Shown here one piece after another: positions 41,717 through 51,050 of a stretch of DNA of 64,000 nt. Position numbers and translations under genes: made by a program. Each line of letters begins with the position of its first letter. Position 1 is the first letter of the stretch. The notes beneath the pieces are model-generated. The model did no database searches. It was not told the DNA's origin and saw only the letters and a list, made by a program, of their open reading frames with translations. The stretch spans positions 58,247-122,246 of the forward strand of contig JACQZR010000065.1 in NCBI GenBank assembly GCA_016213775.1. The letters are read 5' to 3'. This stretch comes from Acidobacteriota bacterium. Its GTDB lineage: Bacteria; Acidobacteriota; Terriglobia; Bryobacterales; Bryobacteraceae.

Positions 41717-44410
41717 TCACCTGTCCTTCTCCAGCAGCATGACATCACTGAGCGTGAGGTCTTCCTGGCAGTAGATGACGGTCGTGCCATCAGGCGACAC
41801 TGTGAGGGCCCGCGGTCCGATCGCCACGTGCGGCGGGAACGGAGCCACGGGAGTGACGCGGCCGGTTGCGAAGCTGAAGAAGCGCAGCATGAGCGTCGAG
41901 GCGCCGTCCACGAAGTAGATCCCATCGCGGTGATATTCCCAGTGCCGGTCGCGCGCTCCCTCGGTTCCCGGAAGCACCGTCCCCTCTCCGCCCGCGACGA
42001 GACGCCTCCAGATGCCTTCCGCCCGGTATAACCGCGTGTAATAAAAAGAGCGCTGGTCCACCGACTCGATGGCTTCGAAGACGGGTCCGTCGCTCAGCTT
42101 CACGGGAGCGCCTCCCTCGGCCGGGACTTTCAACAGGTCCACGCGGCCGTCATCCGAACTGCTGTAGTAAATCCAGTGGCCATCGCGAGACCAGCTTGGC
42201 ACCATCGCCGATGTGCGATCGTCCGTTAGACGGCGCAAAGGCCCTCCCGCGGCCGAAACCACGTAGATGCCCGTGTGCTGCGCGCCCTTGTGCGGTCCCA
42301 TAGTGAAGCGATTGCCATCGAAAACGATGTAATTGCCATCCGGCGACCACTGAGCGCTGCCGAGATGGCCTCCCGTGAAGGTGATCTGGACGAGGTGCGA
42401 GCCGTCGCGGTCGGCCACCCACAGCTCGTATGCGCCGGTTCGCTGCGAGCGGAAGACGAATTTCTTCCCATCCGGCGAAAACTGCGGCTCGGAATCTTCC
42501 GTGCTCGAAGAAACGAACTTCTGCGCCTTGTGAGTGCTCCTGTCCATGTGCCACAGGTTCATGTCGGACAGGGTCCTGGTGAAGGCCAGCCGCTGGTTGC
42601 GCGGGTCGGCGGCCAGCCCGCCGAATGTTCCTTCCAGGAGCCTGGTCACGCGTTTGACGCGGCCGCCATCGAGCGTCAGGCGCACGAGCCCCGACCCGTC
42701 CGAGTAGATCAGCCCTCTGCCATCCGGCTGCCAGGCCAAACCGCTGATCGACGGAACGCTATGAATACAGGGGTCCCTGGAGCCATCCTCCGGCCTGCCA
42801 TCGGCGGGCAGAAGGCAGACGCTGACCTTCTGAGAGCCGGACCGCACGAACGCGATACGCGTGCCATCGGGCGACGGTGTCACCACGGAGTCCTGCTGAT
42901 AACGGGGCGGCAGGGTCATTGGTTGGGGCGGCGTGCCAGACAGAGACAATCGTACGAGGCGGATGCCTTGGGGGGTCGCATCGCGCACCAACAGCGTTTG
43001 CCCGTCGGGCCACCAGCCCACCGTCCTTCTAAATCCCTGGGTATCGGCAATGCGTCCAACGATCCGCGGCTCGCCGCCTTGCGCCGGAACGATGAGAACC
43101 TCCTGGGCGAAGCCTCGCACCCCGCGGAGCACTGCAATCTGCCGTCCATCGGGCGACCATGCGGGGGAGTAGTAGTTCGCGTCGCCGGGCGTCACCCGGA
43201 CCGGGTCGCCGCCTGAGACCTCCTTGACATACACGTCGCGGTGAATGGCGGTCTCGCGCATCCAGGAGAATGCGACCCTCGTGCCGTCGGGGGAGAAGGC
43301 CGGCTCCGTTTCGCTGCCTTCGTAGTTCGTGAACGGCACGATTCGGCCTGCGAAGTGCTCCGTTCCGGGACGGTTCCACAGCAGGAAGCCGGCGCCACAC
43401 GCGGCGGCGAGCGCACCGGCAATGATCCACGCCGCGATTCGTCTGGGCGAGGGCGCCGCAACCTCGCCCAGACGGGCGGCCACGCTCGCCGCGCTCGGCC
43501 GCGCCGACGGATCCGGCTCCAGGGTCGCGCCGCAAAGGCGGTCGAACTGGCGAGGGGCGCCTCTCCTGACTGCCGCCCGGCTGCGCGCACCCGCGGCGAT
43601 TGCCTTCGCGGTCTGGGAAGGTGAATCCGCTGCGAACGGATGGATGCCGGTGGCGAGCTCGTAGAGCACCACCCCCATGGAGAAGATGTCGCTGGCCTCC
43701 GTCAACGCCTCGCCTCTGATCTGTTCGGGAGACATGTATCCGACAGTGCCCATGGTGAGGTCGCCGGCAGCCTCGTCGCCAAGAACGCGGCGGGCTAGGC
43801 CGAAATCGACGATCTTCAACACCCCGTCCGGCCGGAGCATGATGTTCTCCGGTTTGATGTCCCCGTGTACGATGCCAGCGGCGTGCGCGGCGAACAATCC
43901 GCGTGCGAGCTGCTGGCCCCATGCGGCCACCTGCTCGATCGGCTGCGGGGCGTTGCACTTCTCTCGCAACGAGACACCCTCCACCAGCTCTGTCACAATC
44001 GCCAGTCCCGCATCGGACCGGATCACCTCATAGACGGTCACGATATTGGGATGATTCAGGGCCGATGCGGCCTTGGCTTCGCGGATCAGGCGGCCAACCG
44101 CGGAGGGGAGGCCGGCGACTTTCTGGCCAAGAAACTTCAGCGCCACTACCCGGTCGAGATCGGTGTCCTGAGCGGAGAATACTTCGCCCATCCCTCCTTT
44201 CCCAAGCGGCGCCAGAATCCGATACCGTCCGATCTGTTGTCCCACTTCAGGACCGGAGATCTGCTCCTTCTCGTCGAGCATCAGCAAAACGCGTTCGACG
44301 ACAACAGGGTCAGTGGTGGTCCTTTCGACATACTCCCGTTGCTCGGCGTCAGGCAGATCACTGGCGGATTGAAACAGTTCCCAGGCGGTACGCCATTGCT
44401 CCTTCGTCAA
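41717..44410 (-). CDS. Membrane serine/threonine kinase with beta-propeller repeats
   Basis: This 897-residue protein has a kinase domain (about 60-325): LGKGGMGEVFSAQD (ATP loop), VALKFLG, IVHGDIKPENIML (catalytic, HGD in place of HRD), VDFGLARR, GTVGYMSPEQIRGE. One membrane helix follows (AAWIIAGALAAACGAGFLL), then an external or periplasmic array of PD40/TolB-like blades (SPDGTRVAFSW, SPDGRQIAVLRG, SPDGKKFVFRS). Start choice: TTG 44410 overlaps the stop of the sigma-factor gene (TTGA), has GGAGAG about 10 bases upstream and gives the usual MTKEQW..ELF opening, whereas the longer frame starts at 44491. The pair likely forms a signalling unit. Confidence 0.88.
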   Translation of the reverse strand: MTKEQWRTAWELFQSASDLPDAEQREYVERTTTDPVVVERVLLMLDEKEQISGPEVGQQIGRYRILAPLGKGGMGEVFSAQDTDLDRVVALKFLGQKVAGLPSAVGRLIREAKAASALNHPNIVTVYEVIRSDAGLAIVTELVEGVSLREKCNAPQPIEQVAAWGQQLARGLFAAHAAGIVHGDIKPENIMLRPDGVLKIVDFGLARRVLGDEAAGDLTMGTVGYMSPEQIRGEALTEASDIFSMGVVLYELATGIHPFAADSPSQTAKAIAAGARSRAAVRRGAPRQFDRLCGATLEPDPSARPSAASVAARLGEVAAPSPRRIAAWIIAGALAAACGAGFLLWNRPGTEHFAGRIVPFTNYEGSETEPAFSPDGTRVAFSWMRETAIHRDVYVKEVSGGDPVRVTPGDANYYSPAWSPDGRQIAVLRGVRGFAQEVLIVPAQGGEPRIVGRIADTQGFRRTVGWWPDGQTLLVRDATPQGIRLVRLSLSGTPPQPMTLPPRYQQDSVVTPSPDGTRIAFVRSGSQKVSVCLLPADGRPEDGSRDPCIHSVPSISGLAWQPDGRGLIYSDGSGLVRLTLDGGRVKRVTRLLEGTFGGLAADPRNQRLAFTRTLSDMNLWHMDRSTHKAQKFVSSSTEDSEPQFSPDGKKFVFRSQRTGAYELWVADRDGSHLVQITFTGGHLGSAQWSPDGNYIVFDGNRFTMGPHKGAQHTGIYVVSAAGGPLRRLTDDRTSAMVPSWSRDGHWIYYSSSDDGRVDLLKVPAEGGAPVKLSDGPVFEAIESVDQRSFYYTRLYRAEGIWRRLVAGGEGTVLPGTEGARDRHWEYHRDGIYFVDGASTLMLRFFSFATGRVTPVAPFPPHVAIGPRALTVSPDGTTVIYCQEDLTLSDVMLLEKDR

Positions 44411-44997
44411 TCGCCCGGCTCTCCGTTCAGCCTGGACGAGAGCCAGTTCCTGGCGAAACCCCAATAGGTAGTTACCGAACGCGCCGAGCAACCAAGACGG
44501 GCGCCGATCTCCTCCGCCGTTAACCCCTCGAAGATCCGCAACTCGACAACCGACCGGATTCGCGGGTCGATTTCCTCAAGATCGGTCAGGAGGCCTTCCA
44601 CGAATTGCAGGCTTTCGGCATCGCCGCCCGCGGATGATTGGTTTTCGAGCTCGCCGGTGTCTACTCTCTTCACGCGTTGACTTAAGGGCCGGCTGTGCAG
44701 GATCAACAGACGCTTCATCAGAAAACCGGCCAGCCCCAGGAATGCCGCGCGCTCCTCCTCGTTCCCGCCGGCCTCCCCGCCGAGGGCACTGTTCCTGAGG
44801 AGTTCCACATAAAGTTCGTTCACCAGCAGAGTGGGTTGCCACGAGTTCGCGCGCCCTTCTCTCCGCATCCGTGCGGCCGCCATGCGGCGGAGTTCGGGGT
44901 AGAGGAGTTCCATGAGCTGGTCCACCGAGCCCTTGTCACCCTTGCGGAGCCCGGCCATTAGGATCGCGATGCGCTCTGGCTGGGGAGCTGTGAGCAT
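44407..44997 (-). CDS. ECF-type RNA polymerase sigma factor
   Basis: The 196-residue protein fits the ECF group common in Acidobacteriota and Planctomycetes. Region 2 reads ELLYPELRRMAAARMRREGR and is followed by the typical QPTLLVNELYVELL. Region 4 is DPRIRSVVELRIFEGLTAEEIGARLGCSARSVTTYWGFARNWL. It probably directs RNA polymerase to a small set of promoters and may be controlled by the kinase encoded next. The ATG at 44997 (MLTAPQPERIA) matches the family start; an ATG at 45105 would add 36 residues. Its stop overlaps the kinase start by four bases. The divergent gene at 45170 is a plausible target. Confidence 0.85.
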   Translation of the reverse strand: MLTAPQPERIAILMAGLRKGDKGSVDQLMELLYPELRRMAAARMRREGRANSWQPTLLVNELYVELLRNSALGGEAGGNEEERAAFLGLAGFLMKRLLILHSRPLSQRVKRVDTGELENQSSAGGDAESLQFVEGLLTDLEEIDPRIRSVVELRIFEGLTAEEIGARLGCSARSVTTYWGFARNWLSSRLNGEPGD

Positions 44998-45169
44998 TTC
45001 ACGTATTTTACCGAAAACGATCCTCGCTGGCCGGGAGCGGTGTTCTGCCGCGGACTGCGAAACCACCCGATCCAAAATTTCTTTTCCAATCACTTCCGGA
45101 TTCATGCCCCTGCTCTCACATTAGCCTTCAGGAGAGGCCACCGCGCCTCACGCGATAAGGAGGGACATC
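44998..45169. promoter_or_regulatory. Divergent intergenic region
   Basis: About 170 bases between the sigma-factor start and the large secreted protein gene. On the plus strand AAGGAGGG (about 45158-45165) is a strong ribosome binding site for the ATG at 45170. Promoters for both directions must lie here; I could not assign a specific ECF promoter. Confidence 0.45.
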
Positions 45170-48100
45170 ATGACCGGACTTTTCAAACTGGGTCGAAACA
45201 CATCGAAGCCCGCCAAACGGACCACCAACATTTTTGGCGCAATCCGCTCTGCGAGGTACTTCCGCCCACTCGCCATACTTCTGCCGCTGCTGATGTTGGG
45301 GCCGTCGCCTCAGTTCCGCAAGTGGAGTCTCATTCCGTCCGCCCCCGCGAGCATCTGCATCGGCGGTCAGACTGAGATCATGCAGACCTGCGAAGTGCCG
45401 GCGTCGTTCGAAGCTAACGCCATCGCCGCATTTCTTCAGGCCCACAGCATCCCATTAAGCGATATCCCCCTGGTCCGCCAGTACGGCCGGGCGGACCTGC
45501 GCAACGAGTTGCGCGCCAACCTGTTCGCCAACCTGTTGGCCATCATCAAGAAGGATCCGGCCACCCGCACCCCCGAAGAACAGCGCGTCTACAACTGGAC
45601 GCAGGACGTAGTGTGGCAGCACCAGAAGGAACAGTATCTAGCCGCGATTTTAGATCGCGACGCCTGGAAATCGAACCCGTGCAACTGGAAACCCGATAGC
45701 GACATAGCGAAACAGTACAACCTGAATTACGATGGCAGCCTGTGGTGTGCCGCCGCCAACAACCTGTCCGGTCTCTTCAGCATTGCGCCTCCGGTCCCCA
45801 GCAAGGACTATTTCCTTGCCGCCGCCATGAAAAAAAGCTACGGCCAAAAAATGGGGAGCACCGCAGGGGGACCGGCCGTGCTGAACGGCATGTTGCAGTT
45901 CGACATGGCCGCTGCCGCGATCGCCGCCGCGGGTGGGCTGAGCGTGGTTGGGGGAGTCGGTGCGGGCCTGCTCGTGACGTATTTCGTCGTGGGGGCGACA
46001 AATTTCGCCACATTTGGAGGGCTCAGCAGCATGGCCGCCGAGGGAGCCTTTGTTCTCGCGGGCGCTAGCGGCGCCGGGGCGGCCGCGATTGTTCTTGTTA
46101 TGGCTGCAATCGGCGCCATAGCGGCTTTCCAGGTCTACGAGCAGCAAAAGACGCTGGACCAGTTGAACACTCTGACTACCGACTACAATTGGATCCTTGC
46201 CAATAAGCCGCGGCTGGAAGGCTATGTCGACAACCCGGTCGGTCTTTACAAACTCCGGCTCAGCTTCGCTGAGAACACCGTCCCCGACTTCCCGAGCACG
46301 GCGCTGCCTCCAGGCAGACAGAGCGCGGACCGCAACTTCATCATCACGCCGATGGGAGGCTCTCCGGCCACCAGCCCCACCTTTACGCACTTGGATTGGG
46401 CGGGCACCCGGTGGACTGTGCAACCCTCCGGCGGCTGGATTTCCGCGCAAGGCGTCAAACAGGACAATTCCCCCGACTACAACTTCGGTGTTTCCTTCAA
46501 ATTCAAAGGCTGGGACGGCAATCTGTACACCGCCGGACGCAACGATCTGCACTTCATCGTGAGTAAGCTCCTCCACCAGGATTCGGACACGCCGTTCTGT
46601 GAACCGGATTCTACCGGCAACAGTCCCGGTGACGTGAGCAAATGTGCAGTGTACATCACCAACGCAGTCAACCTTCTGGACGCCAACGGCAACAAAGTCA
46701 CCGTGAGGTTCACCAACTTCCCGCTTTTCACCAGCCCGGCGACGTTCCCCGCCGATTTGACCACCACCACACAGATTGGGATCACGGCGAGTGGAGATCC
46801 GCTTCCGGCGATTTCTTTGGTCTCTGCCCTCCCCAGCGGATTCTCCTTCAACGCGACCGGCCCGGGCAAAGCGCAGATCACCGTCTCTCCCCAAGTTGCA
46901 CCTGCAACATACGACCTGACGTTAAGGGCAGATAACGGAGCATCTCCCGCAACGCAAACAGTGAAGATTCTTGCCAACCTTCCGGTGCAAATCCAGGGGC
47001 CGGGCGACTACTCCCTTTACGCCGGCCAGCCGTTCTCCCAGTTGATCACCATTGCCGGCAGTCCTAAGCCGGCTCTCACCTGCACCGGGAACAGTTATTT
47101 CCAAGCGTGGGCCGTCTTCACCGACAACCATAACGGCACCGGCACGCTCTCCGGAACGTTGGGGCCAGTAACCCGGGATGTCGCCGGCAACCCTGTTGGA
47201 CCCGTTCCGGTGGCGTGCACTCTGACTGCGTCGAATGGCCTCACCACCGATACCAAGCTCATAACCATCTATGGTGTTCTGCCGCCCCAGGCGGCCATCA
47301 CATCCGCCACAACCGTTACCTGGGTCGACAACGATACCAACGAACTGCGAGTCACCACCTCAGTGCCGGCGGGCTCTTTGGGAGTTCCCAAGGTCAGCTT
47401 CAGCTTCCCCTGTCCTACTGGGACCACCAACGCCAAGCCCTACTGGATGACATTCAAGGACAACGGCAACGGAACCGCTGTACTCTCCGGCCGGCCGCCG
47501 TTTGGCACTACCTCGGTGCCGCTGCTGCTATTTGTTTCGACAGGCGAAGCCCCCAGATGCTATAGCGGAATTAAGGCTGGCCCGAATGGTCTGGAGAATG
47601 TGCCAATCCCACCCAACATCACGATCAACGTCCGGCATGTGCCGGTTCTACCCTCTCCGCTGTATCATTTCATGACCGCCGGGGTTCCCGTCGTCGCTAC
47701 CAACTTCGGCTCGCCCGCAGGCGGCGACGGCACCGTGAGCGGCACACCTCCTCCGGGCGTCCAATTCACCGGCGGTCCGATGTCGACGTGGCACCTGAAC
47801 GGTACCGCGCCCCTCGGCAGTGGCGGGGAATATGACACGCTCTACACCGCCACCGCGCCCACGGGCAGCGCTTCCGGGATCTTTCAGCTCTTCGTGCTGG
47901 AACCTCCCCAAATCGTCAGCCTGCAATCGGCGACCTTCCGCACCGGGCAGGATAACAGCTTCTCCGTCAGCACCACGGGCTTTCCCAAACTGGCAATTCC
48001 CGGACTCCGCGACGCGATGCGGATCACCGTTCAAGGAATGCTTCCCCCGGGGGTGGTCTTTACCGATACCAACCCGAGCGGTCTGCGCACTGGCGCCGCA

Positions 48101-48799
48101 ATGTTCAGCGGCAATCCCCCGCTTGCGGCGCGCGGCGCCTACCCGTTGACCTTGACCGCGAGCAACGGCGTGGGATCCAACGCCATTCAGAACTTCACGC
48201 TCGTCGTTGCGCTGCCCGGCGATGCCAACAACGACGGCCTTGTGAATTGCGCCGACCTGGACCTCGTCGGCTCCGCTTTCGGGTATTACCGCGGCAGTGC
48301 GAAATACAATCCCAATGCCGACCTCAACGGCGACGGTGTGGTGAATTTTGCGGATGCCACCAACGTGGAGTCGCACCTTCCCGCCGGCACTTCCTGCATA
48401 TTCAGCATGGGCTTCAGCGCCATGAGCGCGGCGTTGAGTGTCAACGGCAAATCCGGGAACTTCGACCTGGCTGCCGCTTTCAGCTTGAATCCCGTGAGCA
48501 CGGGAATTGATCCCGTCACCCAGCCGTTCTCTTTGCAGGTCGGCGGGTTCAACGAGACCCTTCCTGCGGGTTCCTTCAAGCTACTGCAAAACGGAGCCAA
48601 GCAGGGAGTCTGGGTTTACGACGGCAAGATCGGCGGCGTATCGCTCAGCGTGCAAATCCAGCCTTTCGGCGTCAACGCCTTCCAGCTCAAGGCGAGTGCA
48701 GCCGGCGGCCCGCTGGCACCGCTGCCCAACCCCGTGACCGTGAAGATCAGGATCGGCGATGATTCGGGAGTGGTGTCCGTGTATCCGAGCGCCAAGTAG
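45170..48799 (+). CDS. Large secreted protein with Ig-like domains and dockerin-like repeat
   Basis: This 1,209-residue protein has an N-terminal signal/anchor (about 25-45). A region with three hydrophobic Ala/Gly-rich segments follows (about 240-325, including AAAAIAAAGGLSVVGGVGAG), then several putative Ig-type beta domains (from about 510), some repeated with ASNG..TLT patterns. Near 1015-1070 is a dockerin-like pair of calcium loops: GDANNDGLVNCADLDLVGSAF and NADLNGDGVVNFADATNVES. Dockerins anchor proteins through cohesins, but no cohesin was seen here. The hydrophobic segments in a secreted protein are unusual and may insert into a membrane. It diverges from the sigma-factor/kinase pair. 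Confidence 0.75.
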   Translation: MTGLFKLGRNTSKPAKRTTNIFGAIRSARYFRPLAILLPLLMLGPSPQFRKWSLIPSAPASICIGGQTEIMQTCEVPASFEANAIAAFLQAHSIPLSDIPLVRQYGRADLRNELRANLFANLLAIIKKDPATRTPEEQRVYNWTQDVVWQHQKEQYLAAILDRDAWKSNPCNWKPDSDIAKQYNLNYDGSLWCAAANNLSGLFSIAPPVPSKDYFLAAAMKKSYGQKMGSTAGGPAVLNGMLQFDMAAAAIAAAGGLSVVGGVGAGLLVTYFVVGATNFATFGGLSSMAAEGAFVLAGASGAGAAAIVLVMAAIGAIAAFQVYEQQKTLDQLNTLTTDYNWILANKPRLEGYVDNPVGLYKLRLSFAENTVPDFPSTALPPGRQSADRNFIITPMGGSPATSPTFTHLDWAGTRWTVQPSGGWISAQGVKQDNSPDYNFGVSFKFKGWDGNLYTAGRNDLHFIVSKLLHQDSDTPFCEPDSTGNSPGDVSKCAVYITNAVNLLDANGNKVTVRFTNFPLFTSPATFPADLTTTTQIGITASGDPLPAISLVSALPSGFSFNATGPGKAQITVSPQVAPATYDLTLRADNGASPATQTVKILANLPVQIQGPGDYSLYAGQPFSQLITIAGSPKPALTCTGNSYFQAWAVFTDNHNGTGTLSGTLGPVTRDVAGNPVGPVPVACTLTASNGLTTDTKLITIYGVLPPQAAITSATTVTWVDNDTNELRVTTSVPAGSLGVPKVSFSFPCPTGTTNAKPYWMTFKDNGNGTAVLSGRPPFGTTSVPLLLFVSTGEAPRCYSGIKAGPNGLENVPIPPNITINVRHVPVLPSPLYHFMTAGVPVVATNFGSPAGGDGTVSGTPPPGVQFTGGPMSTWHLNGTAPLGSGGEYDTLYTATAPTGSASGIFQLFVLEPPQIVSLQSATFRTGQDNSFSVSTTGFPKLAIPGLRDAMRITVQGMLPPGVVFTDTNPSGLRTGAAMFSGNPPLAARGAYPLTLTASNGVGSNAIQNFTLVVALPGDANNDGLVNCADLDLVGSAFGYYRGSAKYNPNADLNGDGVVNFADATNVESHLPAGTSCIFSMGFSAMSAALSVNGKSGNFDLAAAFSLNPVSTGIDPVTQPFSLQVGGFNETLPAGSFKLLQNGAKQGVWVYDGKIGGVSLSVQIQPFGVNAFQLKASAAGGPLAPLPNPVTVKIRIGDDSGVVSVYPSAK

Positions 48800-48853
48800 T
48801 TCACCGGCGGCAGGCCTTACACGGAATGCCCTTCAGTCTGGGACAGCCTCTCG

Positions 48854-49018
48854 CTAACAGCACTTCGCGCGGGCATACTTGGCCTTCCAATGATGCTCCG
48901 TGAACCGGCGGTATTCTTCCGGGGAGTGCACCCGGCCGTGCGCAGCCAGATGACGCTGATACGCGTCCTCATCCGACAATTCGCGCAACAGGCCCATCAG
49001 GATTCGAGCAATGCCTCG
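48854..49018 (-). pseudogene. 5'-truncated copy of ybdD
   Basis: The minus-strand frame reads ARILMGLLRELSDEDAYQ and on to KYARAKCC, close to ybdD at 32432 (DENAYQ there). The first codons (MNRV) are lost, and the sequence switches directly to protein X at about 49020. With no start codon in frame, it is not expressed as YbdD. Confidence 0.85.
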
Positions 49019-49023
49019 CAGCC

Positions 49024-49380
49024 GGCACGCTGCTGGCGAGCGGCAATGTTCGCTACGACCGGTTCACGGTGGTGGACGTAACCGGCGCGCTGATGGACAC
49101 GCGCGATGTACCCGAGCCGCCCGATGTCCGCGGCATTCATTTCCTTGTGCGTGCCGACGAAACAACGGTGGATGTCTTCGTCGCTCCGAAGCAGTTTTAT
49201 CAAGGCCTGGGCATCAAGCTCCGGCCAGGCACGGCGCTCACCATCACAGGATCGAGAGTGAAGTGCGGCACCAGCTACGTGGTTCTTGCCCGCCAGATCC
49301 GGTGGGACGGCGTGAACTCTCTGACCCTGCGCGATGCTGACGGGCAGCCCGTCTGGGAAACGCCGCGGCTCACTGACTAA
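49024..49380 (+). pseudogene. 5'-truncated copy of secreted protein X
   Basis: From about 49024 the plus frame repeats protein X at 39921 (ASGNVRYDRFTVVDVTGALMD to PRLTD, with few substitutions). The signal peptide is missing and replaced by the ybdD fragment. A GTG at 49069 could start a 103-residue version without export signal. It is probably inactive, though an expressed short form cannot be excluded. Confidence 0.7.
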
Positions 49381-51050
49381 TTCATCACAAACGCCCACAG
49401 CATGTCGCCGGTGGCCACCGTTACGTACTGATGGCCGTCGAGCATGTAGGTCTGCGGCGCGTTGGTGATGCGTCCAATGCGAGCGTGCCACAGCGGCTTG
49501 CCGGTCTTGGCGTCGTAGGCCACAAAGTTCCCCGCGCCATCGCTCGCAAAGAGCAGATTGCCGGCCGTGGTGAGCATACCGCCACCACCGCCATCGGTGC
49601 CGTAGTATTGCCGGCGCCAGACGACTTTGCCTGTCTTGTAGTCGATAGCGACGAGGTAGTTGCCTGACGATCCGACGCCCACTTCCTCCTTACCGCCCAG
49701 CCCCATTGATCCGCGCGGGTCCACGTCGGTAAGGTAGAACATCGCAAACTCGTTGAACTCGAGTACGTAGAAAAGCCCGGTGTCCGGGTTGTAGGCAGGA
49801 GGCTGCCAGTTCACCGTACCGCCCGAATCCGGCGACACCAGCGCGCCTGGCACCGTAGCGTTCTTCGCCGGATCAAACTTTGGCCCGCCGGATTTGTTCA
49901 AGCCATTCGCCCAGTTGGTATGCGTGCCGTACCTGCTGGTGAGCAGATGTTCGCCTGTGACGCGATCGAGCACAAAGAAGTAACCGTTGCGCGCCGCCGT
50001 GAGCACCATCTTCCGCTGCCTTCCGTTGAACATGCCATCGACGAGGACAGGCGTCTGCGCCGAATCGTAGTCGTGCATGTCGTGCGGCGAAGTCTGGTAA
50101 TACCAGGCCATCTTGCCGGTGTCGACGTTGAGCGCCACCAGCGCGCACGTAAACAGATTGTCGCCCTCGCCGCGGGTTCCGGTAGTGTAGGCGGGCGTCG
50201 GATTGCCCGTCCCGATCATGTACAGCTTGGTCTCGGGATCATACGCGCCGGGAATCCACGTCTGGCCGCCGCCATGCCGCGCGGCATCGAGACTCGCCCA
50301 CGTCTCCAAGCCCGGATCGCCCTTCTTCATCGGCACCATGTAGGTTTTCCATTGCAGCTCGCCGGTCTCCGGATCGAAGGATTGCAGGAAACCCGGGGCA
50401 TCAATGTCGTTTCCAGTACCGGCAATCACGTGGTTGCCGATGATGATCGGCGCTGGGGTGGAGAAGTATCCCTGATCCAGTTCGGCGATCGTCTTGTGCC
50501 AGCGCTCCTTGCCGGTCCGCGCATCCAGCGACACCAGGTAGTTGTCTGGCGTTTCCATGTAGAGGTAGTTGTTCCACATGCCCAACCCGCGGTTGCCGAT
50601 GTGCGTGCCGCCCTTGGTTTTCCAGAAGTAATGCCACAGTTCGCGGCCATCGCGCGCGTCCACTGCCCATGCATTATCGGGCATGGTGAAGTAGAGCGTG
50701 CCGTCCACCTGCAGCACGGAAGCTTTGATGGTTCCGCCACCGACGTTGAGTTCGCCGGACCCTTCGCCCCCGACAATGATGCGCGATTGAGGGCCAGCGA
50801 AGCCGCGCCGTCCAAAGCCCTGTTGCGTGTTGCCCATGCCCGGCGTGAGCCGCGACATCCACGCCAGCGACAGGCTCTTCACGTTGACGGAATTCACCTG
50901 CTTCAGGGCGCTGAAACGGCGTCCGGTGTAGTCGCCGTTGTAGGTGGGCCACGAATCCTTCAACGGCTTGGTGAGTTCGGATGGCGCGATGCCTTTGCCC
51001 TGTCCCAGCAGCAACGCCGGCAGGAATAATAGGGTTCGGATGGATCTCAT
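49377..51050 (-). CDS. Exported PQQ-type beta-propeller dehydrogenase
   Basis: The 557-residue protein has a signal peptide (IRTLLFLPALLLGQG) and the eight-bladed pyrroloquinoline-quinone propeller plan. Each blade contains W-motif text such as DARTGKERWH, FDPETGELQWK and DYKTGKVVWRRQYY. Family members are periplasmic alcohol or sugar dehydrogenases. There is no heme-binding CxxCH, so electrons would have to leave through a separate cytochrome, which fits the c-type cytochrome encoded just upstream with a four-base overlap. Substrate unknown. Its 3' end is also found at 41064 and, for about 20 bases, at 40311. Confidence 0.85.
   Translation of the reverse strand: MRSIRTLLFLPALLLGQGKGIAPSELTKPLKDSWPTYNGDYTGRRFSALKQVNSVNVKSLSLAWMSRLTPGMGNTQQGFGRRGFAGPQSRIIVGGEGSGELNVGGGTIKASVLQVDGTLYFTMPDNAWAVDARDGRELWHYFWKTKGGTHIGNRGLGMWNNYLYMETPDNYLVSLDARTGKERWHKTIAELDQGYFSTPAPIIIGNHVIAGTGNDIDAPGFLQSFDPETGELQWKTYMVPMKKGDPGLETWASLDAARHGGGQTWIPGAYDPETKLYMIGTGNPTPAYTTGTRGEGDNLFTCALVALNVDTGKMAWYYQTSPHDMHDYDSAQTPVLVDGMFNGRQRKMVLTAARNGYFFVLDRVTGEHLLTSRYGTHTNWANGLNKSGGPKFDPAKNATVPGALVSPDSGGTVNWQPPAYNPDTGLFYVLEFNEFAMFYLTDVDPRGSMGLGGKEEVGVGSSGNYLVAIDYKTGKVVWRRQYYGTDGGGGGMLTTAGNLLFASDGAGNFVAYDAKTGKPLWHARIGRITNAPQTYMLDGHQYVTVATGDMLWAFVMN

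Noticed and set aside
49069..49380. Second functional protein X gene starting at GTG 49069
   Set aside because: It lacks the signal peptide and ribosome binding site of the full copy and begins inside a recombined segment, so it was called a pseudogene.
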